Assembly: GCA_947166135.1 (NCBI GenBank)
Contig: CAMVDB010000002.1
Coordinates: 78,189-113,360 of the forward strand
Source: an uncultured Clostridia bacterium
Lineage (GTDB): Bacteria; Bacillota; Clostridia; Oscillospirales; Acutalibacteraceae
Length of the DNA stretch: 35,172 bases
Direction: 5' to 3'
How positions within the stretch are numbered: position 1 is the first letter of the stretch; each line of letters opens with the position of its first letter. The notes beneath the pieces are model-generated. The model had not been told where the DNA came from. It saw only the letters and a program-made list of their open reading frames with translations, and searched no databases. Below are positions 1 through 8,635 of the stretch, piece by piece. The position numbers and the translations under genes were made by a program.

Positions 1-1
1 C

Positions 2-3000
2 ATGAAAATTCGTAGGGTAATCTCCGTACTGCTCGCAGTTCTCATGCTGATGTCGCTGTTCACCGTAGCAGCTTCCGCGGCTGAGCAGGATATCGCCGAT
101 ACGGGCGCTACCAACGCAAGCTACCTGGAGAATTATGCCACTAAGGCAGTGAACGAGAATAATCTCGGCGCAACCTACACCCCGACTGCCACTACCTTCA
201 AGGTATGGGCACCCGAGGCTACCGCAGTCATGGTCAAGCTCTTCGCGACCGGTACCGACGCTGAGTCGGGCGCCGCGACGCTGGGCACCACCGCTATGAC
301 CTGCGACACAAACACCGGTATCTGGTCCGTGACCATGACCGGCGATCTCAAAAACAAGTATTACACCTATCTCGTCGAGCGCAACGGCGTTGTCAACGAG
401 GCTGTCGACCCCTATGCCAAGGGCGTAGGCGCTAACGGTAACCGTGCGATGGTAGTCGACCTCGACTCCACCGATCCCGCAGGCTGGGATCAGGATCAGC
501 ACGTTCTGTTCAACAGCCCCGGCGAGGCTGTCGTCTGGGAGATCCACGTACGTGATTTCTCCATCGACGTTTCCTCCGGCGTTTCCGAGAAGAACCGCGG
601 TAAGTATCTCGCGTTCACCGAGGGCAACACCACCGTCAACGGTGAGGGCAAGATCGCTTCCTGCGTTGACTATCTCGTAGAGCATAATGTCAACTGCGTA
701 CAGCTCATGCCGATCGAGGACTTCGCTTCCATCGATGAGACCGATAACCGCGCTAATTATAACTGGGGCTATGATCCCAAGAACTATAACGTCCCCGAGG
801 GCTCCTATTCCTCCAACCCCTACGACGGCAACACCCGTATCAAGGAGTTCAAAATGCTGGTTCAGGCGCTGCATGACCGCGGTATCGCCGTAGTCATGGA
901 CGTCGTTTACAACCACACCTTCGTCCGCGACGGTTCCCAGTTCTCCAAGATCGTTCCCAAGTACTACTATCGTATGTCCAGCATGGAGAACAACAAGTAC
1001 CGCAACGGTACCGGTCTGGGCAACGTTCTCGCTACCGAGAAGGCGATGACCCGTAAGTTCGTCCAGGATTCTCTTGTATACTGGGCTGATGAGTACCATG
1101 TCGACGGCTTCCGTTTTGACCTGATGGGCTGCTTCGATGTACCCTCCGTCAAGGCATGGCGTTCCGCTCTTGACCAGATCGATACCCGTATCCTGATGTA
1201 CGGCGAGCCTTGGGCAGGTGGTTCCGACAACGGTATCTCCAACGGCGCGATCAAGTCGAATATTCCTCAGCTGACCAGAGTCGGCGCCTTCAACGAGGGC
1301 TACTCCGACGCGCTGAAGGGCAGCCATGATACCGCTTCCGGTACCGGCTTCCTCAACGGCGGCTCTTCCGCTGAGATCCTGAAGGCTGCCGGCGGCACCG
1401 CGAGCGATTTCAGCGGCGCTAAGGTTGAGCAGATCGTCAACTACACCGACAACCATGATAACTGGATCCTCTTCGATAAGATCCTTGCCGCGAACAAGAC
1501 CTCCGGCTTTGTCGCAGCAGCTTATGAGAGCAATCCGAATCTGTATACCACCAACAAGAACATCGTCAATACCACCGACTCCAAGGTGCTCGGTCAGGTC
1601 AAGGTCGCGCTGACCTCCTCCCTGACCTCTCAGGGTATCCCCTTCACCGTAGCCGGTACCGAGTTCTGCCGCTCCAAGTACGGTGACAAGAACTCCTTCG
1701 GTTCTCCCGATGAGATCAACAGCATCAACTGGAACCGTGCCTCTACTTATTCCGAGGTAGCTTCCTACTATGCGGGTCTTGCAGCCATCCGTAAGGCTGT
1801 CTCCGCCTTCGGCGACACGACCGTAAACAGCGTTTCCACCGTTTCCGGCGCTACCGCATGGCAGATCACCAATAACAAGTCCGGTCAGTGGAACAAGGTC
1901 ATCGTTGCGCTGAACAACACCGCGTCCTCCGCTTCCGTCAGCCTGTCCGGTTCCTGGAACATCGTTGCTAACGCTACCAAGGCGGGCACTGCCTCCCTCG
2001 GTACTGCTTCCGGCTCCTACAGCCTGCCCGCTTACAGCGCAGCTGTCTTTGTAGATTCCGCAAGCTTCGGTAACTACACCCAGCCCGCTGCCGGTACCGC
2101 TTCGGTTACCGTTGAGCATTACACCCGCGACGCGGCGTCCGGCTCTTACACCAAGACCGCTACCGAGACCGCGAAGTATAAGGAAGGCCAGACCTGGCGT
2201 GCTTCCAAGAAGCTCGACATCCTGTTCGACCACACCTATGACAGCACCGAGTCCACCGCTTCCGGCAACGCCGAATCCGGCACCGCTGTTGCAGGTCAGA
2301 ACATCACCGTCAAGTTCTATTATACCCGCAATATCGCATCCAACTACCTGACCATCAACTTCTTAGACTCCACCTCCGGCAAGTCGATCAAGACCCCGAT
2401 CCAGTACCGTCTGAAGCAGGGCGACAAGTTCTCCATCCCGGCTAATCCCGTACAGGGCTACCAGATGGATACCTCCAAGTTCCCCGGCGGCACCATCGGC
2501 GAGTTTGACGCTTCCGCACCGCTTACCTTCAACTTCTATTACAATGCACTGACCAACGCTACCACCAAGGTCCACTATTACAACACCCCCGGCTGGTCCT
2601 ACGTTCTGTGCTACGCTTATGACGACAACGGCAACGAGGCTCTCGGCGCTTGGGGCGGTCAGCAGAGAAAAGACAGAATGACCGACGATCCCGATCAGGC
2701 TGACTCGAAGTGGCTTGTCAAGAATGTTCCGACCTCTGCCTGCTACGTCATGTTCCATGACGCTTCCAACCAGGTTCCCGATCAGGGCGAGCCCGGCTAC
2801 TCCGTAGCGGGTGAGGCTTGGATCAAGGACGGCGTTACCACCTTCAACTGCACCATCATCACCTCTCATGTTGACCTCGCTACCGGTCAGAGACTGGCTC
2901 CCGACGTTACCAGAGAGTACACCAACGTCGGCTCCAACCAGACCTATACCACCGCTCCCGATACCACTCTCAACCGTACCTACACCGCTCCCGCACTGGC

Positions 3001-4219
3001 TTCCGGCTTCTATCAGCCCGGCGTGCTGAACGTTGTATACCTCTACGGTGAAGAGAGCGGCGGCGAGGGCAAGCTCATGATGGGCGACCTCGATATGGAT
3101 AAGGAAGTTACCATCTTTGACGTAACCGTTCTCCAGAGATCTCTCGTCAACATCGTCTCTCTGACCAATGATCAGAAGACCGTTGCCGATGTAGACGCCA
3201 GCAAGGATATTGATTCCGTTGACGCTCTCTACATCCAGCGCTACCTTGCCAATATGCGTGTTGCCGGTTCCTTAGTCGGCAAGTACGAGGGCGAGGCTCC
3301 CTCCGGCAAGTACACCTATGCTGAGTTCATGAACAACTACAACGCTCTTAATACGCTGTTTGCGAAGTACAATGCTTCTCAGTACGGCTCCAATGCCGCT
3401 TATCAGGCTGCATCCAATGCGCTGAACACCTACAGAGCTGCTACCTATGATCCCAAGACCGATCCCAACACCGTAGACGCAGGTTACGAGGCTTGCGCAG
3501 CTGCTTATGCTGCTCTGGCTGCTGTCCCGATTACCGAGCAGCCCACTCAGGGCGGTAACATTGACGACGGTGATATCGTAACCCTGTACTTCTCCAACAA
3601 CAAGGGCTGGAGCGGCGTCAATGTCTATATGTGGAATTCCGCCGGCGGCGAGTCCACTGCTTGGCCCGGCGAGGCTGCCGAGAAGGTCGGCACCAACGAT
3701 TACGGTGAGGATATCTACGCGATCACCATCGACACCAACGTTTATGACTCCGTAATCTTCAACGGCTCCGGCGGTCAGACTGCTAACGTTGACGTAGCTA
3801 ATGCGGCGTCTATGGGCTGCGGTATCTACTGCCTCGAGACCCAGAACGATCAGGGCCATTATGAGGTGGGCTACTATGAGTACAGCGGTCCCACCGGCGG
3901 TGGCGGCGGTGGCGACTCCAATGTGTCCTTCCTGCTGACCGATAACTTTGGCTGGGGTTCCGCTTATGTCTACGCTTGGGATGCTGATGGCAACGAGCTT
4001 AACGGCGCATGGCCGGGCTCCGCTCAGGCTGAGACCGTTATCAACGACTACGGCGAGACTCAGTTCAGGTGCTATGTTCCCGATGGCGCTATCGGCGTTA
4101 TTCTGAGCAACGGTAACGGCGCTCAGACCGAGGACATCACCGACTTCAGCCATGCAGGTTACTGGATGGACGGCGCTCAGAACGATTTGGGTCACTATAT
4201 CGTAACCGCTTGGGACTAA
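2..4219 (+). CDS. Secreted type I pullulanase (GH13_14-like) with dockerin and starch-binding modules
   Basis: Predicted to hydrolyse alpha-1,6 branches of starch or pullulan outside the cell. A signal peptide covers residues 1-27, and a CBM48-like domain lies at about 60-140. The GH13 barrel follows, with VVMDVVYNH near 297, DGFRFD (nucleophile D373), the acid/base in GEPW (E402) and YTDNHD (D483). Next come MucBP-like beta repeats (about 700-850) and a possible starch-binding module (about 855-950). A type I dockerin with two calcium-loop repeats lies at about 1027-1090, then a helical spacer and two family-26-like starch-binding modules (about 1194-1290 and 1308-1400), split by a glycine linker. 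The dockerin is internal, not C-terminal. It should plug the enzyme into a cohesin scaffold, as known for R. bromii amylosome pullulanases. The start at base 2 is supported by the signal peptide; its ribosome binding site lies outside the window. The family is secure; the scaffold partner is inferred. Confidence 0.93.
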   Translation: MKIRRVISVLLAVLMLMSLFTVAASAAEQDIADTGATNASYLENYATKAVNENNLGATYTPTATTFKVWAPEATAVMVKLFATGTDAESGAATLGTTAMTCDTNTGIWSVTMTGDLKNKYYTYLVERNGVVNEAVDPYAKGVGANGNRAMVVDLDSTDPAGWDQDQHVLFNSPGEAVVWEIHVRDFSIDVSSGVSEKNRGKYLAFTEGNTTVNGEGKIASCVDYLVEHNVNCVQLMPIEDFASIDETDNRANYNWGYDPKNYNVPEGSYSSNPYDGNTRIKEFKMLVQALHDRGIAVVMDVVYNHTFVRDGSQFSKIVPKYYYRMSSMENNKYRNGTGLGNVLATEKAMTRKFVQDSLVYWADEYHVDGFRFDLMGCFDVPSVKAWRSALDQIDTRILMYGEPWAGGSDNGISNGAIKSNIPQLTRVGAFNEGYSDALKGSHDTASGTGFLNGGSSAEILKAAGGTASDFSGAKVEQIVNYTDNHDNWILFDKILAANKTSGFVAAAYESNPNLYTTNKNIVNTTDSKVLGQVKVALTSSLTSQGIPFTVAGTEFCRSKYGDKNSFGSPDEINSINWNRASTYSEVASYYAGLAAIRKAVSAFGDTTVNSVSTVSGATAWQITNNKSGQWNKVIVALNNTASSASVSLSGSWNIVANATKAGTASLGTASGSYSLPAYSAAVFVDSASFGNYTQPAAGTASVTVEHYTRDAASGSYTKTATETAKYKEGQTWRASKKLDILFDHTYDSTESTASGNAESGTAVAGQNITVKFYYTRNIASNYLTINFLDSTSGKSIKTPIQYRLKQGDKFSIPANPVQGYQMDTSKFPGGTIGEFDASAPLTFNFYYNALTNATTKVHYYNTPGWSYVLCYAYDDNGNEALGAWGGQQRKDRMTDDPDQADSKWLVKNVPTSACYVMFHDASNQVPDQGEPGYSVAGEAWIKDGVTTFNCTIITSHVDLATGQRLAPDVTREYTNVGSNQTYTTAPDTTLNRTYTAPALASGFYQPGVLNVVYLYGEESGGEGKLMMGDLDMDKEVTIFDVTVLQRSLVNIVSLTNDQKTVADVDASKDIDSVDALYIQRYLANMRVAGSLVGKYEGEAPSGKYTYAEFMNNYNALNTLFAKYNASQYGSNAAYQAASNALNTYRAATYDPKTDPNTVDAGYEACAAAYAALAAVPITEQPTQGGNIDDGDIVTLYFSNNKGWSGVNVYMWNSAGGESTAWPGEAAEKVGTNDYGEDIYAITIDTNVYDSVIFNGSGGQTANVDVANAASMGCGIYCLETQNDQGHYEVGYYEYSGPTGGGGGGDSNVSFLLTDNFGWGSAYVYAWDADGNELNGAWPGSAQAETVINDYGETQFRCYVPDGAIGVILSNGNGAQTEDITDFSHAGYWMDGAQNDLGHYIVTAWD

Positions 4220-4257
4220 GTCAGTCACCACATTGCTTGAGTAAATACTAACCTGAA

Positions 4258-4281
4258 AGGGGCAGACTTCGGTCTGCCCCT
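4258..4281 (+). terminator. UUCG hairpin after the pullulanase gene
   Basis: A perfect 10-bp stem (AGGGGCAGAC / GTCTGCCCCT) closes on a TTCG tetraloop, 38 bases after the pullulanase stop. No clear T-run follows, so it may be a weak terminator or an mRNA 3'-end stabiliser. Almost the same hairpin recurs at 4647-4670. Confidence 0.6.
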
Positions 4282-4301
4282 CAGTCTGTAGAAAAACCTA
4301 A

Positions 4302-4600
4302 AAAGCCTTCCTTTGGGAAAGGAAGGTGCCTCCGCAAGGAGGCGGATGAATTGTATTGATTGTTTGAGCGAAGCGAGTCACATTCATTCACGTTGGTGTT
4401 CAGAACCGAGGTAATATGAGGGTTTCTCCCTTCGGTCGATCAATTCATGCAATTCCTCAGTCTCGTCGTCGCTCGCCGTATTCGGCAGGCATATCCGGTA
4501 GGTATGCCTTGACCTCGTATGGCGGCTCCTCCTCTCCCCGCAACTCGGGGAGTCGCGGGGACCCCAATGGGGGACAGCTCCCTTTACCAAAGGGAGCCTT
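4302..4600. repeat. MITE-like intergenic repeat with terminal inverted repeats
   Basis: The roughly 300-bp stretch begins with AAAGCCTTCCTTTGGGAAAG and ends in the imperfect reverse complement of the same pattern (CTTTACCAAAGGGAGCCTT). Each end is itself a hairpin, followed inward by further short hairpins such as CCTCCGCAAGGAGG. The short frames inside lack ribosome binding sites and coding character. From general memory, hairpin repeats of this AAGCCTTCC type recur between genes in Ruminococcus and Faecalibacterium genomes, but that was not checked here. It sits between two near-identical GGGGCAGAC hairpins. A non-autonomous mobile repeat is the best reading. Confidence 0.5.
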
Positions 4601-4646
4601 GGAAATCGACTACTCATATATTTTATGATACTTTTTCGACAAGCTG

Positions 4647-4678
4647 AGGGGCAGACCTCGGTCTGCCCCTTGATTTTT
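4647..4678 (+). terminator. Rho-independent terminator, second copy of the GGGGCAGAC hairpin
   Basis: A 10-bp perfect stem (AGGGGCAGAC / GTCTGCCCCT, loop CTCG) is followed by TGATTTTT. It has the T-rich tail that the first copy at 4258 lacks, so it is the more convincing end of transcription for the pullulanase mRNA. Confidence 0.65.
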
Positions 4679-4700
4679 GAATTTGCACCTTGTTTCAATA

Positions 4701-4729
4701 TTGACATCACGCGCGTTTCGTGTTTAAAT
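4701..4729 (+). promoter_or_regulatory. Promoter for the DUF4236 gene
   Basis: TTGACA, a 17-base spacer and TTAAAT lie about 45 bases upstream of the DUF4236 start codon. The -35 box matches the sigma-A consensus exactly. Confidence 0.6.
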
Positions 4730-4774
4730 GGTAAGTAAAGAATTAATTGCATCTTTACCAACAGGAGGTAACTT

Positions 4775-5692
4775 ATGGGACTGAGATTTCGCAAGACCAT
4801 TTCACTCTTTCCGGGTGTAAGACTGAACCTGAGCAAGAGCGGCGTAGGCGTCAGCGCGGGCGTACCCGGGCTGAGAGGCTCGATCAATTCGAGCGGTCGC
4901 GTTACCGGCACGGTCGGTATCCCCGGCACCGGCGTTTCTTACGTTAAGACCAAGAAGATATTCGGTAATAAAAAGACCGATAAGAAGGCGGATGCCAAGT
5001 CGAAGTCCTCTACCGCCAAGAAGTCCTCTAAGTCTGTTGAGGAGACTGAGAGCAAATCCGCAAAGACTGCCGCAAAGTCTTCGAAAACCGCAAAGAACAG
5101 CTCTGTACAGGTTGACGCCAATACGCTGAAGTCTATCCACGGCGTCTCGGATGCTGCGCTGGACTGGAAGGCGATCGCCGCTTCTCCCGTCGCACCCGAC
5201 GAAAGCTACGATCAGCGCGCATGGTCATACTACTACTCACTCGCTGCGGATGTCCTCAAGGGCGATATCGACACCTACCTCAAGCTGATCTATGAGGTCA
5301 ACCCGCTGGATGATCTGTTGGACTACGGAGAGAATTTTGAGTTCGGAACCGACAGCGGCGACCGTATCGAGGTCGAGTTTGTCATTAACGAAGCCGCCCT
5401 GACCTCAGCGAGCGAGTCACTGAGCCGCCGTGATTACCTGCTGCTGTTACAGGATTTTATCTGTTCCGTTTCCCTGCGCGTCGCAGGCGATATGTTCGCG
5501 CTTCTTCCCGTCGACCATGTCCTCGTCCATACGGTTCTCGAGGGTGATACCGTGTTCTCAGTCGATTTTGACCGCACGAATTATTCGAAGCTCAATTTCT
5601 CCTTTATCGATCCGTCTAATACCGCCACCAAGTTCAGAAACAATATGAGCTTTGATGAGAAGAAGGGCTTTTCACCCGTTAACCCGCTGTAA
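4775..5692 (+). CDS. DUF4236 domain protein
   Basis: The first 60 or so residues match the DUF4236 pattern: MGLRFRKTISLFPG, then glycine/serine-rich beta sequence (SKSGVGVSAGVPG) and VGIPGTGVSY. A basic, Lys/Ser/Ala-rich low-complexity linker (about 65-115) follows, then an acidic folded C-terminal region to residue 305 that I do not recognise. There is no signal peptide or membrane segment, so it is probably cytoplasmic. The start is fixed by AGGAGG seven bases upstream of ATG. It is monocistronic, between its own promoter and the terminator at 5713. The function of DUF4236 is unknown; the domain call rests on the N-terminal pattern only. Confidence 0.8.
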   Translation: MGLRFRKTISLFPGVRLNLSKSGVGVSAGVPGLRGSINSSGRVTGTVGIPGTGVSYVKTKKIFGNKKTDKKADAKSKSSTAKKSSKSVEETESKSAKTAAKSSKTAKNSSVQVDANTLKSIHGVSDAALDWKAIAASPVAPDESYDQRAWSYYYSLAADVLKGDIDTYLKLIYEVNPLDDLLDYGENFEFGTDSGDRIEVEFVINEAALTSASESLSRRDYLLLLQDFICSVSLRVAGDMFALLPVDHVLVHTVLEGDTVFSVDFDRTNYSKLNFSFIDPSNTATKFRNNMSFDEKKGFSPVNPL

Positions 5693-5712
5693 ACATCGTT
5701 CATACACAGCTA

Positions 5713-5742
5713 AACAGCCCCGAGCGTCTGCTCGGGGCTGTT
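5713..5742. terminator. Shared terminator between convergent genes
   Basis: A perfect 13-bp stem (AACAGCCCCGAGC / GCTCGGGGCTGTT) with a GTCT loop lies 20 bases after the DUF4236 stop and 18 bases from the stop of the convergent minus-strand gene. Short T-rich tails on both sides suit bidirectional use. Confidence 0.75.
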
Positions 5743-5760
5743 ATTGTATGCGTAACTATA

Positions 5761-7149
5761 TTATTCTTTCCCGGAATTATCTTCGCCGCTTTCGGCACTT
5801 TTTGCGGGCAGGAGTCCCGCACTTTCCTCGGTGATATCGTCGGCGAGGATATATGACGTTTTGCGGATAACGCGGTTGTTCTTGCGCATGAACATGTTGT
5901 TCATCATCGTATAGTAAGCGCCCGGAGTACGCAGACTCGAGAAGGAGATCGCGTCGATGCCCGAGTCGGAGAGCAGCCAGTCGGCGACGTGTACGCAGTT
6001 GGTGTTTATGCCGAAGTAATGGCGGAAGGGTCCTCGCTTTACGACATAGACCTTGCCGCCGAGGTCACGAACGATATTGCTTGCGGGATCGTCGTATACG
6101 CTTCCGTCGCGTCTCTCGAGATTAGCTCTCTCGTAATTGCTGACGAACGGCTTACACCACGCCATCATCTCGTCAATCTTATCTTTGACGGCGCTGAGCT
6201 GTTTGGGGCTTAGCTCTACGCCGAAGCCGATGACATACTTCTTCTGATAATTCAGACAATATTTGAGGTAAGGGATCTTCGGTACGATGACAAAGCAGCC
6301 CTGTGCGACAAATCCGCCCATCTTCACGGTCGATGAATCGTATGTACCGTAGGTGTATACGGTGTCGCCGATGGCGATGTCGACATGACCGAATTTATTG
6401 GCGCCCTGTGTTGTCAGATGGATCAGGACCTCCATGTTCGGGGTAGTGAGTTTGGTGTTTTTCTTCTCTTCGATCAGCACGCCGCTGGTCACCTTACCGG
6501 CTTTGATCTGGTTGTTGATATCGGTGATCATGGAGGAGGGCTTGACAGCATTGATGATGTTCGGCAGCGCACGGTGCGTTCTGCGCCTGAGGCGGTTCTC
6601 GCTCATATCCAGGTGGAACAGCGTCGCGAAAACATCGCCGAACATGGTGAAGGAGTAGACGACCATATAGATGCCCGTTACATTCGACAGGAAACTGAAG
6701 TTGTCGATCGGCCGAACCACCAGTGCGATGCCGAAGAACAGACACATCGCTGAGGAGAGGCCGTTGCGGAAGGCGCCGCGGTATTTATTGGCAATACAGT
6801 TGATACAGATCAGAAGGCGCGCGATGCCGAGTATCAGCGATACGATACCGACGATCACGCTCGGTACCAGCGCGACGAAGTTATTGCTGAAATCCAACAG
6901 GAACAGCGCTGCCGCTACGCCCCAGCATATAACGAGCGATATGATGCCTTCAAGGTGCTTTTTAATCTTGAAGCACTGTACCATGCGCACGATTCCGTAG
7001 ACTAACAGAAGACCGACCGCGCCGAGGATCAACACCGCCTCGACCAGGATATCATCCATCAGGATGAACAGGATACCGAGGATGAAGATGCCGATTGCAC
7101 CCAGTAGGGTAAACCACGGGATTTTTGTACTGACTTTTTTTACTTCCAT
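5761..7149 (-). CDS. Membrane protein with DUF308-like helices fused to a permuted papain-like (NlpC/P60-type) domain
   Basis: The N-terminal half (about 15-195) holds six or so hydrophobic helices in a DUF308/HdeD-like pattern. A cytosolic or extracellular domain follows from about 245. It contains GHVDIAIGD (H255) early and NTNCVHVADWLL (C385) late. His-before-Cys order is the hallmark of circularly permuted NlpC/P60 (YiiX/YaeF, LRAT-like) thiol hydrolases; that assignment is inference from these motifs. The start was moved to 7149 because GAAAGGCGG precedes this ATG and the upstream residues (to 7236) overlap the promoter. It would be a 462-residue protein acting at the membrane; the substrate could be peptide, amide or lipid and cannot be told. 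Confidence 0.7.
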   Translation of the reverse strand: MEVKKVSTKIPWFTLLGAIGIFILGILFILMDDILVEAVLILGAVGLLLVYGIVRMVQCFKIKKHLEGIISLVICWGVAAALFLLDFSNNFVALVPSVIVGIVSLILGIARLLICINCIANKYRGAFRNGLSSAMCLFFGIALVVRPIDNFSFLSNVTGIYMVVYSFTMFGDVFATLFHLDMSENRLRRRTHRALPNIINAVKPSSMITDINNQIKAGKVTSGVLIEEKKNTKLTTPNMEVLIHLTTQGANKFGHVDIAIGDTVYTYGTYDSSTVKMGGFVAQGCFVIVPKIPYLKYCLNYQKKYVIGFGVELSPKQLSAVKDKIDEMMAWCKPFVSNYERANLERRDGSVYDDPASNIVRDLGGKVYVVKRGPFRHYFGINTNCVHVADWLLSDSGIDAISFSSLRTPGAYYTMMNNMFMRKNNRVIRKTSYILADDITEESAGLLPAKSAESGEDNSGKE

Positions 7150-7207
7150 AAGCGGACCGCCTTTCGATCCCGCTGACAACTGATTAACGCGGGAATACTC
7201 TTTATAA

Positions 7208-7236
7208 ATAATACCATAGCGACATTTGCTTTGCAA
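7208..7236 (-). promoter_or_regulatory. Promoter for the minus-strand membrane gene
   Basis: Read on the minus strand: TTGCAA, a 17-base spacer and TATTAT, about 60 bases upstream of the ATG at 7149. It lies back to back with the plus-strand promoter at 7276. Confidence 0.5.
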
Positions 7237-7275
7237 GAATATTCCTACTTTACAGTAAAAAAACCTAAAAAGTGG

Positions 7276-7304
7276 GTGACATTTCGCAGATCATGGTGTA
7301 TAAT
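7276..7304 (+). promoter_or_regulatory. Promoter for the STAS-kinase gene
   Basis: GTGACA, 17 bases and a perfect TATAAT box, ending 54 bases before the start codon at 7358. Confidence 0.6.
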
Positions 7305-7357
7305 ATACCTCGTGAAATCCCCAAAGCGACTATATTATTGTTTGGGAGGCTGAACAG

Positions 7358-8518
7358 ATGAAAGCGATCGACGGTATTCTGACGCTGTTTCTGGAGGGAC
7401 GTATCGATTCCTCCAACGCGAACGATATCGAAATGGGTATCAAGGCTGCGATGGAGGATGAAGTGTTCACCAAGCTGGTGCTGGACGCGGAGGAACTCGC
7501 GTATATCAGCAGCGCCGGATTGCGTATTATCCTCAAACTGCGCAAGAGCTGTCCCGATATGCGTATGATCAACGTCAGTGCCGAGGTGTATGATATCCTT
7601 GAGATGACAGGCTTTACTGAGATCATCCCTGTCGAGAAGGCTTATCGCGTTTTTGATGTGAGCAACTGCGAGGTTGTAGGCGAAGGCGCGAACGGTAAGG
7701 TCTACCGCGTTGATAAGGATACCATTGTGAAGGTGTATAAGAACGCTGATTCTCTGGATGATATCAAGCGTGAGCGTGAGCTTTCGCGCACTGCCTTTGT
7801 ATTGGGTATTCCCACGGCAATCCCGTACGATGTTGTTAAGGTAGGGGACACCTTCGGCTCCGTTTTCGAGCTTCTTGACGCGAAGAGCTTTGCGGAGCTT
7901 CTGCGCGAGGATGAGGGCTATCTCGAGTGGATCGCCGCCCAGACGGTTGATGTGATGAAGACGCTTCACAGTACCAAGGCGCCCGCAAGTCTGCCCCTGC
8001 AGAGCGATATGGCGCAGCAGTGGCTGCGTGAAGCTGAGGGCTGCTTTGATGAGGGTCATGAGGCGAAGCTGCGTTATCTGATCGAGAGTATTCCCGAGAC
8101 GGGCACCATGCTGCACGGCGATCTGCATATCAAGAATATCATGCGTCAGAACGACGAGACCCTCCTGATCGATATGGATACCCTCTGCGAGGGACATCCG
8201 ATCTATGAACTTGCATTTATCTATAACGCCTACAAGGGCTTCGGTATCGCCGACAGCGGCGTTGTGACCCGCTTCCTGGGGCTTCCCGCCGAGCGCGCCT
8301 ACAGATTGCTGAGACGTATCATGGCGCTGTACCTCGATACGGAGGACAACGCAGTTATCGATCTTGTTGAGCGTAAGGCTTCGGTCATCGGACTGCTCCG
8401 CGTTCTGCGTCGTACGCTCAGAGTCGCTAAAGGCACTCCCGAGGGTGAGAAGCTGATCGCCGCGTGTAAGAATCGTATCGATCTCGCTGTTGAGGATCTG
8501 GATACCCTGACTTTTTAA
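7358..8518 (+). CDS. STAS domain fused to an aminoglycoside-phosphotransferase-like kinase
   Basis: Residues 1-100 form a STAS (anti-sigma antagonist) domain: the LDAEELAYISSAGLRIIL signature has S52 at the place phosphorylated in SpoIIAA/RsbV. Residues 105-350 form an APH/choline-kinase-like fold with a glycine-rich GEGANGKVYRV loop, IVKVY (ATP-binding lysine), the catalytic HGDLHIKN (H253, D255, N260) and the metal-binding IDMD (D272). The C-terminus is a helical extension to 386 aa. The kinase may phosphorylate its own or another STAS serine, giving a single-gene switch; this is inference, as no cognate sigma factor or SpoIIAB-type kinase is nearby. GGGAGG lies ten bases before the start. 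It appears monocistronic. Confidence 0.85.
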   Translation: MKAIDGILTLFLEGRIDSSNANDIEMGIKAAMEDEVFTKLVLDAEELAYISSAGLRIILKLRKSCPDMRMINVSAEVYDILEMTGFTEIIPVEKAYRVFDVSNCEVVGEGANGKVYRVDKDTIVKVYKNADSLDDIKRERELSRTAFVLGIPTAIPYDVVKVGDTFGSVFELLDAKSFAELLREDEGYLEWIAAQTVDVMKTLHSTKAPASLPLQSDMAQQWLREAEGCFDEGHEAKLRYLIESIPETGTMLHGDLHIKNIMRQNDETLLIDMDTLCEGHPIYELAFIYNAYKGFGIADSGVVTRFLGLPAERAYRLLRRIMALYLDTEDNAVIDLVERKASVIGLLRVLRRTLRVAKGTPEGEKLIAACKNRIDLAVEDLDTLTF

Positions 8519-8540
8519 GTCCGTTGTAACTATTTTTTAA

Positions 8541-8569
8541 TTGTGTTTTATAAATCTGCATGTTATAAT
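8541..8569 (+). promoter_or_regulatory. Promoter for the six-helix membrane protein
   Basis: TTGTGT, a 17-base spacer and a consensus TATAAT, about 65 bases before the start codon at 8636. Confidence 0.55.
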
Positions 8570-8635
8570 AATACTGTAAGTAACGGCTGATGTGTTTCAG
8601 CTGAAAATCATATTCCTGAAAGGAGTTTTTTACAC

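Noticed and set aside
3272..4231. 319-codon open frame on the minus strand inside the pullulanase gene
   Set aside because: It is a mirror of the pullulanase coding strand with no ribosome binding site; the plus-strand product has clear domains here.
4220..4774. Possible CRISPR-like or riboswitch structure because of many hairpins
   Set aside because: There is no regular repeat-spacer pattern and no known aptamer motif; the hairpins are explained by terminators and the MITE-like repeat.
7265..8197. 310-codon minus-strand frame
   Set aside because: It lies opposite the STAS-kinase gene, whose motifs are convincing, and has none of its own.
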